64,000 bases of DNA from NCBI GenBank assembly GCA_964635055.1, contig CAZWMT010000004.1:62001-126000 (forward strand). Reading direction: 5' to 3'. Every line of letters starts with the position of its first letter. Position 1 is the stretch's first letter. Position numbers and translations under genes: made by a program. The notes below the pieces were generated by a model, which saw only the letters and a list, made by a program, of their open reading frames with translations, had not been told where the DNA came from and ran no database searches. Positions 1 through 7,952 of the stretch are shown here, in pieces. Source of the DNA: JAEUJM01 sp964635055 (GTDB taxonomy: Bacteria > Actinomycetota > Acidimicrobiia > Acidimicrobiales > DATDAH01).

Positions 1-428
1 AGGGCGTCGAGCACCTGATCGAGCTCGTGGACCGCGGTGATCGTCCGCGTCCCGGGCTGGGGCGCCAACCCCTGGAGCACGGGCGCGCTGGCAACACTGT
101 TCAGCCACACGAGGTCGTGGCGGCCCGACCGGGCCAGCAGGGCCCGCATGCGCAGGCGGCTCGCCCGTTGGGAGAGACCGGGCATCCCGACCTTGCGCAA
201 CCCGAGCGCGGTGACCTCGACGGGCGTCCAGCGCTCGAACGGCGCGAGGACCTGCACCGGGGCGAGCGCACGGAAGTCGTCCTCCAGGGGACCGCCACGG
301 AGCAGCAGCACCTCGACCTCGACCGCGCCCGGGCGGTGCTCGGCCACCCAGCGGAGGAAGTGGATCAACATGGCCGGCGCCCCGGTACGGGACGCGTCGT
401 GAGACACCGCGAGCAGGCGGGGGGGCAT
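1..428 (-). CDS. Glycosyltransferase, N-terminal part (cut by window edge)
   Basis: Reading the minus strand from an ATG at 428 gives 142 codons that run off the left edge without a stop. The product opens with the motif SHDASRTGAP followed by FLRWVAEH, then has a LVWLNS segment and a VHEL motif. This is the same N-terminal pattern as the GT-B enzymes at 49000, 58473, 60850 and 61935 in this window, so it is most likely a cytoplasmic GT4-type glycosyltransferase. The donor-binding half lies outside the window. The start lies 11 bases after the stop of the upstream oxidoreductase, so it is probably the third gene of the minus-strand operon that begins at 3435. The substrate cannot be told. Confidence 0.82.
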   Translation of the reverse strand, partial: MPPRLLAVSHDASRTGAPAMLIHFLRWVAEHRPGAVEVEVLLLRGGPLEDDFRALAPVQVLAPFERWTPVEVTALGLRKVGMPGLSQRASRLRMRALLARSGRHDLVWLNSVASAPVLQGLAPQPGTRTITAVHELDQVLDA

Positions 429-439
429 CGCGGGCCGCT

Positions 440-2563
440 CTACGGTGCGAACAGGGCCGGGTCGGCGGCGGCCCCTGTCGTGAGCGAGGCCACCGCGGCG
501 AGGATGGTGGCGGTGGTGTGGAACGCGGCCTCGGTGTCGAGGTCCTGGCCCTCGGTCACCGCCCGCCGGAAGGCGGTGAGCAGTTCGGCATGGCCCTTGC
601 CCGGCCGGGTCAGGCGCACCTCCCGACCGTCGATCACCACCTCGTGGAAGTCGTCGATGAGCGCGGACCGGCCCCCGCCGAGCACCTCGACCCGCTCCTT
701 GGCCATTCCCGGCGTGCCGCCCGTCGTGTAGACGATGGCGGCGAGGGAGTCGTCGGCGTAGCGGATGGTGAGGACGAGGTCCTCGGCCAGCACCAGCTCC
801 GCGCCCCGCACCGATGCCACGGCGCTGACCGAGACCGCGTCGTGGCCCACGATGGCGGCACACGTGTCGACGAAGTGGCACACCTCGCCCATCAGGCGGC
901 CGCCGTGGCGGCGATCGGCGTACCAGTGCCCCGGAGGCGTGGCCTCGGCCGCGATCCGATAGGTGACCGCCAGGGGCGAGCCGCGGGACGCGAAGGCGTC
1001 GCGCACGGCGGCCACGGCCTCCGAGTGGCGGCGGTTGAACCCCACCGCGAGCCGGCCCGCCCCGGCCCGCCAGGCCGACGCCACCGCCTCGAGCTCGTCC
1101 TCGTCGAGCGCCAGCGGCTTCTCGCAGAACACGTGCTTGCCGGCACCGAGCGCCCGCACCGCCAGGTCGGCGTGGGTGTCGTGCGGCGTCGCCAGCAACA
1201 CGATGTCGGCATCGTCCGAGACCAGGGCCTCGTCGGTGCCGACCTGTCGAGCGCCGAGGCGCTCGGCCAGGCGCTCGGCCGAGACCCCGGCCGCGGACGC
1301 CACCAGCGACACCTCGATGCCGGCATCGGCGAGCGCGGGCACGAGGGTGGCCTTGGCGTAGTTCCCCGCGCCGATCAGCGCGGCCCGGGAATCGCCCACC
1401 GAGCGCACGCCGGCCGCCCGCGAGACGCGGCTGCCCGCCGTGGCCCGGTCGGCCTCGGGGTAGACCAGCTGGATCGCCAGCGGCGCGGCGACCTTGTCGT
1501 CGAGCACGGCGTAGGCCGCCTCGGCCTCGGCGACCGGGAACGTGTGGGTGATCAGGTCGGCGACCTCGAGCGTGCCCGCGGCCAGCAGGTCGACGAAGGT
1601 CTCGAGGTTGCGACGGGCCGTCCAAGGCACGTACCCGACCGGGTAGTCGACCGCGGCGTCCTCGAACATCGGGTCGTAGCGGCCCGCGCCGTAGCTGCGG
1701 GCGACCCGCAGCGTCAGCTCCTTGTCGTAGAGCGCGGCGCGCGCCAGCGTGACCGGCACGTCGCCCACCAGGACGACGGTGGCGCGGTCACGGGCCAGCT
1801 GCGGCGCCCTGGCCAGCGGCTCGGGCGACCGCGACGCCGCGGTGACGAGCACTGCGTCGACGCCTCGACCGCGGGCCCAGTCGACGACGGCATCGGTGGT
1901 GGTGTCGCCGGCATCGACCAGCGCGAGGTCGACCGAGGGCTCGTGGCGCTCGAGGGCGGTGGGCGACGCTTCGATGGCCACCACCTCGCAGCCGCTGGCC
2001 CGAGCCAGGCGGGCGGTGATGCGACCGAGCAGGCCCAGGCCGATGACGCACACGCGACCGCCCGGGCCCACCTCGGCGAGTCGGAGCGCGTTGAGCGCCA
2101 CGCACCCGAGCGCACCGAACGCGGCCTCGGCGGGATCGACGCCCTGGGGCAGGGCCACCGCCAGCGGGGCGGCCACCACCTGCAGCTCGCCGTGGCCGGC
2201 GCCGGCTGCCGCCACCAGGTCGCCCACGGCCAGCCCCGAGGCCCACTCGCCCACCTCGACCACTCGCCCCGCCGAGGAGTACCCGAGGGGCATGTCCTGG
2301 TCGAGGCGATCCCGGACCGAGCGCACGGTGCGCCGCACGCCCTCGGCGCGTGCCCGCCGGATGACCTTGCGGGCCAGGTCGGGCCGCGCCCGGGCCTTGG
2401 CCACGAGCGAGGACGAGGCCAGGTGGCGGACGGCCCGCTCGGTGCCCGCCGACACCACCGAGTGGGTGGGCGCGACGAGCACCTCCGTGGGCCCGATGAC
2501 CGGTCGGGGGAGCTCGACGACCCGCAGGCGCCCGTCACGCACGGACTGCACCACCTGCCTCAT
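440..2563 (-). CDS. Fused zinc-type alcohol dehydrogenase / Gfo-Idh-MocA oxidoreductase
   Basis: 707-residue protein made of two dehydrogenase modules. Residues about 1-345 are an MDR (alcohol dehydrogenase-like) domain with the nucleotide-binding motif GLGLLG near residue 174. Residues about 392-707 are a Gfo/Idh/MocA domain with GAGNYA at its start and the family's EKPLAL motif near residue 481. This two-domain architecture is known from polysaccharide clusters, where it is presumed to oxidise or epimerise an NDP-sugar or a lipid-linked sugar; the exact reaction is not established. The ATG at 2563 overlaps the stop of the upstream methyltransferase as ATGA, so the two are translationally coupled. 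The open frame extends further upstream, but that part lies inside the methyltransferase and has shadow composition. The classical structural zinc cysteines of MDR enzymes are not evident. Confidence 0.88.
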   Translation of the reverse strand: MRQVVQSVRDGRLRVVELPRPVIGPTEVLVAPTHSVVSAGTERAVRHLASSSLVAKARARPDLARKVIRRARAEGVRRTVRSVRDRLDQDMPLGYSSAGRVVEVGEWASGLAVGDLVAAAGAGHGELQVVAAPLAVALPQGVDPAEAAFGALGCVALNALRLAEVGPGGRVCVIGLGLLGRITARLARASGCEVVAIEASPTALERHEPSVDLALVDAGDTTTDAVVDWARGRGVDAVLVTAASRSPEPLARAPQLARDRATVVLVGDVPVTLARAALYDKELTLRVARSYGAGRYDPMFEDAAVDYPVGYVPWTARRNLETFVDLLAAGTLEVADLITHTFPVAEAEAAYAVLDDKVAAPLAIQLVYPEADRATAGSRVSRAAGVRSVGDSRAALIGAGNYAKATLVPALADAGIEVSLVASAAGVSAERLAERLGARQVGTDEALVSDDADIVLLATPHDTHADLAVRALGAGKHVFCEKPLALDEDELEAVASAWRAGAGRLAVGFNRRHSEAVAAVRDAFASRGSPLAVTYRIAAEATPPGHWYADRRHGGRLMGEVCHFVDTCAAIVGHDAVSVSAVASVRGAELVLAEDLVLTIRYADDSLAAIVYTTGGTPGMAKERVEVLGGGRSALIDDFHEVVIDGREVRLTRPGKGHAELLTAFRRAVTEGQDLDTEAAFHTTATILAAVASLTTGAAADPALFAP

Positions 2564-3435
2564 CGGCGCAGCACCATCGCCGTCTGCACGTGGAACGCCT
2601 CGGGGCGCCGCTCCAGGATCTCGAACCACTGCCCCCAGACCCGCTCGAGGTAGGCCTCGCTGTAGAAGACCTGCGCCGACCCCGGCCGGCGGTTGAGCAC
2701 CGCGACGTCGAAGCCGCTGCCCAGCGACCCGTCGCGGGCCTCCAGCTCGTCGAGCCCGACCCGGAGCAGGGGGCTCTCGCCCGTGCGGCGGATGGCCTCG
2801 ACCGTGGACTCGTCGTAGACCGTGAGGTAGGCCAGCCCGCCCGGGATCAGCACCCGCCGCAGCTCGAGGATCCACGCGTCGGCCAGCTCGCTGATGTGGG
2901 GAACGACCGAGCACGCGTACACCAGGTCGAACGACCCGTCGGGGAACGGCAGGTGCGGCGCGGTCGTGCAGGTGGCCACCCGCAGGGACGGCGGGAGGTG
3001 ACCCCGGCACCACGCCACCCGGCCGGCGTCGAGGTCGACGCCCCACACCTCGGGGTCCCCGGCCATCCCGGCGAACCACCGCAGCACCCGCCCGTAGCCA
3101 CAGCCGAACTCGAGGACACGGTGGCCGGCGCCGAGCTCGAGGCCATGGCGGGCGACCGTCTCCCGTATGGCGTTCGCGTGCATCTCACCGCTCTGCAGGT
3201 AGGCGGCGGGATCCGACTCCTCCTCGAGCTCCCAGGAGCCCGGGTCGGGCAGCGGCCAGTCGGCGGGGCCGCCGGCAAGGGTCGCCGCCACCGGCGGGCG
3301 CAGCACGAACGAGTCGTCGTCGGGTCGCAGCGGACGGCTGCGGCAGGCGATCGAGCGGTCGTCGGCCAGTCCCCGCTCGAGGCCGCGCTTCAGGCTGCGC
3401 ACGCCCCGCGCCCGTGCGCCGGCCCACCGATCCAT
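2560..3435 (-). CDS. Class I SAM-dependent methyltransferase
   Basis: 291 residues from the chosen ATG at 3435; another in-frame ATG is at 3447. The SAM-binding motif VLEFGCGYGR lies near residue 105. It is followed by the acidic motif WGVDLDAG, a FDLVYACSVVPHI post-motif and RRVLIPGG, the usual order for a Methyltransf_11/25 fold. It heads the leftward operon with the fused oxidoreductase and a glycosyltransferase, so O- or N-methylation of a sugar is the likely role, although the acceptor is unknown. The upstream region shared with wecB is only 80 bases. A GATGAT hexamer 7 bases before the ATG is a weak -10 candidate. A GGTGTC/GACACC inverted repeat (3456-3461, 3471-3476) lies between the divergent genes. 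Confidence 0.85.
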   Translation of the reverse strand: MDRWAGARARGVRSLKRGLERGLADDRSIACRSRPLRPDDDSFVLRPPVAATLAGGPADWPLPDPGSWELEEESDPAAYLQSGEMHANAIRETVARHGLELGAGHRVLEFGCGYGRVLRWFAGMAGDPEVWGVDLDAGRVAWCRGHLPPSLRVATCTTAPHLPFPDGSFDLVYACSVVPHISELADAWILELRRVLIPGGLAYLTVYDESTVEAIRRTGESPLLRVGLDELEARDGSLGSGFDVAVLNRRPGSAQVFYSEAYLERVWGQWFEILERRPEAFHVQTAMVLRR

Positions 3436-3501
3436 GCCCCGGATCATCGCACGGCGGTGTCCCGGACCGTGACACCGGCCGGTGCGGGCCGGTCGGGGCA
3501 C

Positions 3502-3507
3502 TAGCGT
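3502..3507 (+). promoter_or_regulatory. -10 hexamer TAGCGT, leaderless type
   Basis: TAGCGT lies 8 bases before the GTG of wecB. It fits the TANNNT pattern seen before most operon-leading genes of this window; a transcript from it would begin at or within 1-4 bases of the start codon. There is no Shine-Dalgarno sequence. Confidence 0.55.
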
Positions 3508-3515
3508 CCCCGGCC

Positions 3516-4580
3516 GTGCACGCCGTGTGTGTCGCCGCCGCGCGGCCCAACTTCATGAAGGTGAAGCCGGTGCTCGACGCCCTCGAGGCCGCCGGCGCCG
3601 AGACGAGCCTGGTGCACGCGGGCCAGCACTACGACGCCGACGTGAACGACGTCTTCTTCACCGACCTCGGCCTGCGACCTCCGGACCACCACCTCGGATC
3701 GGGGTCGGGCTCGCAGGCCACGCAGACCGCTCGGGTCATGACCGCGTTCGAGCCCCTGCTCGACCGGCTCCGGCCCGACGTGGTGGTCGTGGTGGGTGAC
3801 GTCACCGCCACCCTCGCGGTCGCCCTGGTCACCGCCAAGTCCCCTGCACGGTTGGCCCACGTGGAAGCGGGCCTGCGCAGCGGGAACCGCACCATGCCGG
3901 AGGAGGTGAACCGGATCGTCGTCGACCGCATCAGCGACGACCTCTTCGCCCCGTCCGCCGACGCCGTGGCCCACCTGCGGTCCGAGGGGGTGCCCGAAAC
4001 GGCCATCCATCTCGTGGGCAACGTGATGGTGGACACGTTGCTGGCCAACCTGGAACGGGCCCGGGCCCGGACCACGCTCGCGGATCTGGGGGTCGCGCCG
4101 GGTGGGTACGGGGTGGTCACACTGCACCGGCCCGCCAACGTGGACGACCCGTCGGTGCTCGCCGGATTGTTGACGGCGCTCGGGCAGGTGGCCAGGGAGT
4201 GCCCGCTCGTGTTCCCGGTGCACCCCCGCACCCGCGCCGCGCTGGACGGCCACGTGCTGCCCGAGGGCCTGCGCCCCGTGCCCGCCCAGGGCTACCTCGA
4301 CTTCCTGGCCCTCGAGGCCGGCGCCCGTGTGGTGCTCACCGACTCGGGCGGCCTGCAGGAGGAGACCACCGTGCTCGGCGTGCCGTGCCTCACGCTCCGG
4401 GAGGAGACCGAGCGCCCCATCACGGTCAGCGAGGGCACGAACGAGGTCGTCGGCCGCGACCCCGAGCGCATCGTCGCCGCCGCGCGCGCCGCGCTCGGGC
4501 GCCCGGTGGCACCGCGTCGCCCCGAGGGTTGGGACGGCCACGCCGCCGACCGGATCGCCGCCGTGCTCTGCCGGCGCTGA
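3516..4580 (+). CDS. wecB: UDP-N-acetylglucosamine 2-epimerase, non-hydrolysing (WecB type)
   Basis: 354 residues from a GTG at 3516. The protein begins VCVAAARPNFMK, the characteristic N-terminus of the epimerase family. It contains GDVTATL, HVEAGLRSGNRTMPEE, VTLHRPANVD and TDSGGLQEE, the UDP-binding and catalytic signatures of the GT-B-fold enzymes that interconvert UDP-GlcNAc and UDP-ManNAc. The open frame extends upstream to 3414, but the GTG fits both the homologous N-terminus and the TAGCGT hexamer 8 bases before it. The expected product, UDP-ManNAc, feeds capsule or surface glycan synthesis. It is followed after 62 bases by a sugar aminotransferase with its own promoter-like hexamer. 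Confidence 0.93.
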   Translation: MHAVCVAAARPNFMKVKPVLDALEAAGAETSLVHAGQHYDADVNDVFFTDLGLRPPDHHLGSGSGSQATQTARVMTAFEPLLDRLRPDVVVVVGDVTATLAVALVTAKSPARLAHVEAGLRSGNRTMPEEVNRIVVDRISDDLFAPSADAVAHLRSEGVPETAIHLVGNVMVDTLLANLERARARTTLADLGVAPGGYGVVTLHRPANVDDPSVLAGLLTALGQVARECPLVFPVHPRTRAALDGHVLPEGLRPVPAQGYLDFLALEAGARVVLTDSGGLQEETTVLGVPCLTLREETERPITVSEGTNEVVGRDPERIVAAARAALGRPVAPRRPEGWDGHAADRIAAVLCRR

Positions 4581-4626
4581 GATCACCGGTACCGCCCCAC
4601 CGTGCCCGTCGGCTGCTGGTGCCGTC

Positions 4627-4632
4627 TACGCT
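4627..4632 (+). promoter_or_regulatory. -10 hexamer TACGCT, near-leaderless
   Basis: TACGCT sits 10 bases before the ATG of the aminotransferase, in the 62-base gap after wecB. It fits the window-wide TANNNT-to-start pattern and suggests the aminotransferase has its own transcript besides any read-through. Confidence 0.5.
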
Positions 4633-4642
4633 GACCACGCCC

Positions 4643-5746
4643 ATGGATCACCTTGCCTCCCCCGACGCGCGGGGCATCCGCCTCGCGAGGCCCGACGTCG
4701 GCGACGACGAGCTGGCCGCCATCGCCGAGGTCTTCCGCTCGGGGATCCTCACCGACGGGCCCGCCACCCTGGCCTTCGAGCAGGCGTTCGCGGCGTTCCA
4801 CCAGGTCGACCACGCCGTGGCCTTCGCCAGCGGCACCGTCGCCCTCACGGCCATCCACCTCGGCCTCGGCATCGGCCCGGGCGACGAGGTGATCGTACCC
4901 TCGATGACGTTCATCTCGACCGCGACCTCGGTGCTGCACGTGGGGGCCACCCCGGTGTTCGCCGACATCGAGCCGGACACCTTCAACCTCGACGCCGCCG
5001 ACGTGGCCCGGCGGATCACCCCGGCCACCAAGGCGATCGTCGCCGTCCACTACGGGGGCCAGGCCGCCGACCTCGACCAGCTCACCGCCGTCGCCGAGGA
5101 CGCCGGCGTGCCGCTGATCGAGGACGCCGCCGAGGCCCACGGGGCCACCTACCGGGGCCGCCCGGTCGGCGGGTTCGGCCGGGCCGCCATGTTCAGCTTC
5201 ACCCCCACCAAGAACATCACCACCGGCGAGGGGGGCATGGTCACCACCAACGACGGGGCACTGGCCGCCCAGCTCCGCCTGCTGCGCAACCACGGCCAGC
5301 CGGCGCCGGGCCGCCACATCATGGTGGGGTACAACTGGCGCCTCACCGAGATGCAGGCCGCGATGGGCACCGCTCAGCTCGCCAAGCTCCCGGGGATCCT
5401 CGAGACCAAGCAGGCACACGCCCGCCGGCTCACCGAGCTGCTGGCGCCGATCCCGGGGCTGACACCGCCCGCCGTGCGCCCCGAGTGCGGGCACGTCTTC
5501 ATGCTGTACACCCTGCTGGTCGACCGGGGGCGTGACGAGCTGCGCGCGTCGCTCGAGGCCGAGCGCATCGAGACCCGCCTCTACTTCCCGCCGGCGCACT
5601 GCCAGCCGATCTTCTCGGCACACCCCGTGCACCTGCCGGTCACCGACGAGGTGGCGAAGCACATGTTGTCGGTGCCGGTCCACGCCCAGCTGCCGACCAG
5701 CGACATCGAGGCGGTGGCCGCGGCCATCGCCGCGGCGCGGCGCTAG
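4643..5746 (+). CDS. DegT/DnrJ/EryC1-family sugar aminotransferase
   Basis: 367 residues from the ATG at 4643. This is a PLP enzyme of the DegT/DnrJ/EryC1/StrS family, which transfers an amino group to a keto-sugar nucleotide. Visible landmarks are FASGTVAL (phosphate-binding loop), IEDAAEAHGA (Asp that contacts the pyridine nitrogen), and SFTPTKNITTGEGG with the Schiff-base lysine, followed by RNHGQ and GYNWRLTEMQAA. The length is normal for the family. Between wecB and the CapD-type dehydratase, it plausibly aminates the 4-keto-6-deoxy sugar made by that dehydratase. An open frame extends further upstream, but that part is a shadow of wecB. Confidence 0.93.
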   Translation: MDHLASPDARGIRLARPDVGDDELAAIAEVFRSGILTDGPATLAFEQAFAAFHQVDHAVAFASGTVALTAIHLGLGIGPGDEVIVPSMTFISTATSVLHVGATPVFADIEPDTFNLDAADVARRITPATKAIVAVHYGGQAADLDQLTAVAEDAGVPLIEDAAEAHGATYRGRPVGGFGRAAMFSFTPTKNITTGEGGMVTTNDGALAAQLRLLRNHGQPAPGRHIMVGYNWRLTEMQAAMGTAQLAKLPGILETKQAHARRLTELLAPIPGLTPPAVRPECGHVFMLYTLLVDRGRDELRASLEAERIETRLYFPPAHCQPIFSAHPVHLPVTDEVAKHMLSVPVHAQLPTSDIEAVAAAIAAARR

Positions 5747-5784
5747 CGAGACGCGGCGGGACCACTAGCGAGACGAGGCGCCGC

Positions 5785-7644
5785 TCAGTTCGACTCGGTC
5801 CTCGGCCGGAGCCCGCCGGCGGCGCACAGCGCCGCGAGCCGGGCGATCAGCTCGTCGCCGTCGACCTGGAGCAGGTCGTCGATGACCGCGGCGTCGACGG
5901 GATCGACGTCGACCTGCGAGATGAGCGGGTGGGCGCTGGCCGACGGGCGCTCGTTGTCGCCGATGAGCACCTCGTGCAGCTTCTCGCCGGGCCGCAAGCC
6001 GGTGTACACGACCTCGATCGGGCGATCGGAGCGGGCCGCCATCCGGGCGGCGATGTCGGCGATGCGGACCGGGTCGCCCATGTCGAGCACCAGGGCCTCC
6101 CCGCCCCGGCCGATGGCACCGGCCTGGATGATCAGCTGCACCGCCTCCTCGACGGTCATGAAGTAGCGGGTGACGTCGGGGTGCGTGACCGTTATCGGCC
6201 CTCCGGCGCGGACCTGGGCCTCGAACACGCCCATCGCCGAGCCCCGGCTGTGCAACACGTTGCCGAAGCGCACCGACAGGAAGTTGCCCGACGACCGCAG
6301 TGAGGCCGAGGCGGTGAGGCGCTCGGCGATCCGCTTGGTGTACCCGAGCACGCTGCAGGGGTCGGCGGCCTTGTCGGTGGACACGTTGACGAAGCGCTCG
6401 ACGCCGTGGGCCAGCGCCACCTCCAGGAGGGTGGAGGTGCCGATCACGTTGGTCTTCACCGCCTCGGACGGGTGGCGCTCGAGCAGGCTGAGGTGCTTCA
6501 GCGCGGCGGCGTGGAACACCACCTCGGGACGGTGCTCGGCGAACACGCCCTCCATCCGGGGGCCGTCACGCAGGTCGGCCACCACCAGGTTGGGCGAGTC
6601 GAGCAGCGCCCGCCCCTCGATCGACAGCTGCACCGCGTGCAGGGCCGACTCGTCACGGTCCAGCATCACCAGCTGCGCGGGCGCGAAGAGGTAGAGCTGG
6701 GCGCACAGCTCGCTGCCGATCGAGCCGCCGGCCCCGGTGACCAGCACCCGCCGGCCGGTGATGTAGCTGGAGATCGACGAGACGTCGGTGTCGATCTCGT
6801 GACGGCCGAGCAGGTCGGATTCGCTGATCGGGCGGATGTCGCCGACGCCGACATCGCCGCCGAACAGCTCACGCACCGGTGGCAGGACCATCACCTCGAG
6901 GCCCGCGTCCACCGCCAGCTCGGAGAGCTCGGCGATGAGGCCGGCCCCTGCGCTGGGGATGGCGATCACCATCGCGGAGGCATCGAAGGTGCGGGCCACG
7001 TCGGCCATCCGGCTGCGGTCACCACTGACGGGGACGCCGTTGATGCGGAGGTGCTGCTTGTACGGGTGGTCGTCGAGCAGCGCCACCGGCAGGTACGGGC
7101 TCGACGGGTTGCGCAGCATGGCGTTGATCACCTGCAGGCCGCCCTCGCCGGCGCCGAACACCAGCACCCGCACCGCGGTGTCCTCGGAGGGCCGCATGCG
7201 CTTCTCGAGCACGAGGCGCCACGTGTAGCGGGCGCCGGCCATCAACAGCAACGCCAGGCAGCCGGCCAGGATGGTGGCGCTGACCGGGATCAGGTAGTCG
7301 AACAGGAAGCGGTTGACGAAGGCGATCGACACGGTGGCCACCACCACGCACCGGGTGAGGGCGGCCACCTCCTCGAAGCTGCCGAACCGCCACCGTCCGA
7401 GGTAGAGGCCACCGGCGGTGCCCACGACGACGTGGATGACGATGGCGATCGGGATGAGCAGGAACAGGCGGGTCCAGACGATCTGGGTGTACTCGAGGTC
7501 GTAGCGCAGCAGCGTGGCGAGCACGATGGCCACCGCCCAGGACACCGCGTCGAGGCCGGCCTGGAAGCCGAACCGGTGCCGGATGAGCAGGCGCCACCGC
7601 GACGTGGCGTCGGGTGTCTCGTTCGTCTCCGTCGCTGAGGTCAC
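5785..7644 (-). CDS. Membrane NDP-sugar 4,6-dehydratase/epimerase (CapD/WbpM/PglF type)
   Basis: 619 residues from a GTG at 7644; other in-frame GTGs lie upstream and the start is uncertain. The N-terminus has about four hydrophobic segments (residues about 25-140). A first Rossmann domain follows, starting VLVFGAGEGG near residue 161, then the catalytic SDR domain with VTGAGGSIGSE near residue 303. STDKAADP and GYTKR mark the active site. The residue four before the catalytic lysine, Tyr in most SDR enzymes and Met in the WbpM/PglF group, is Leu here. Length and layout match enzymes that turn UDP-GlcNAc into the 4-keto-6-deoxy intermediate used for bacillosamine, QuiNAc or legionaminic acid. 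It converges with the aminotransferase across 38 bases that contain two copies of ctagcgagacg. Confidence 0.9.
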   Translation of the reverse strand: MTSATETNETPDATSRWRLLIRHRFGFQAGLDAVSWAVAIVLATLLRYDLEYTQIVWTRLFLLIPIAIVIHVVVGTAGGLYLGRWRFGSFEEVAALTRCVVVATVSIAFVNRFLFDYLIPVSATILAGCLALLLMAGARYTWRLVLEKRMRPSEDTAVRVLVFGAGEGGLQVINAMLRNPSSPYLPVALLDDHPYKQHLRINGVPVSGDRSRMADVARTFDASAMVIAIPSAGAGLIAELSELAVDAGLEVMVLPPVRELFGGDVGVGDIRPISESDLLGRHEIDTDVSSISSYITGRRVLVTGAGGSIGSELCAQLYLFAPAQLVMLDRDESALHAVQLSIEGRALLDSPNLVVADLRDGPRMEGVFAEHRPEVVFHAAALKHLSLLERHPSEAVKTNVIGTSTLLEVALAHGVERFVNVSTDKAADPCSVLGYTKRIAERLTASASLRSSGNFLSVRFGNVLHSRGSAMGVFEAQVRAGGPITVTHPDVTRYFMTVEEAVQLIIQAGAIGRGGEALVLDMGDPVRIADIAARMAARSDRPIEVVYTGLRPGEKLHEVLIGDNERPSASAHPLISQVDVDPVDAAVIDDLLQVDGDELIARLAALCAAGGLRPRTESN

Positions 7645-7952
7645 TGCCCGCCGTCCCGCTGCAACCACACGCCCCCTGGGTCGAATCGAATCCGGTGAAG
7701 TGTGCCGCACCGGGTCGCCGTGCGGGAACCGGAGCCCCGTCCCGCGCCGCCAACGTAGCCCGTCCGACACGCCGCGACGGGTGTCGCTCCCGGCTCGCGA
7801 TCGGCGCGGCGCGGCGGTCCGTCACACGACGGGGACCACGGCGAGTCGGCGGAGGTCACGCCGGCAACGGTACCCGACGTCTCCCTCGCGCCTGCCGGAC
7901 GGGGAGCCCCGATGACGGTTGGTCCCGCCCGACGGGTACAGTCACCAGGCTC
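7645..7952 (+). other. Divergent intergenic region (308 bases)
   Basis: This is the only gene-free stretch above 300 bases. It separates the leftward dehydratase from the rightward Wzz-kinase. On the plus strand it ends with a TACAGT hexamer 10 bases before the ATG at 7953. On the minus strand TACGTT (complement of 7752-7757) is a candidate -10 that would give the dehydratase a leader of roughly 100 bases. I see no RNA gene, strong hairpin or convincing small ORF. Possible longer N-termini of the dehydratase reach into it. Confidence 0.4.
7937..7942 (+). promoter_or_regulatory. -10 hexamer TACAGT, near-leaderless
   Basis: TACAGT lies 10 bases before the ATG of the Wzz-kinase gene. A weak -35-like TGACGG (7913-7918) lies 18 bases upstream of it. 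There is no Shine-Dalgarno sequence between the hexamer and the start. Confidence 0.55.

Noticed and set aside
518..2653. Plus-strand frame of 711 codons
   Set aside because: Antisense to the fused oxidoreductase, with His/Arg/Gly-rich low-complexity translation and no motif.
3456..3476. GGTGTC/GACACC inverted repeat as operator between the first methyltransferase and wecB
   Set aside because: Six-base arms are expected by chance in DNA this rich in G and C, and no regulator gene is in the window.
5742..5776. Two copies of ctagcgagacg between convergent genes as an att site or terminator
   Set aside because: They are direct rather than inverted, only 11 bases long, and no integrase or mobile gene is nearby; probably chance or a small repeat.
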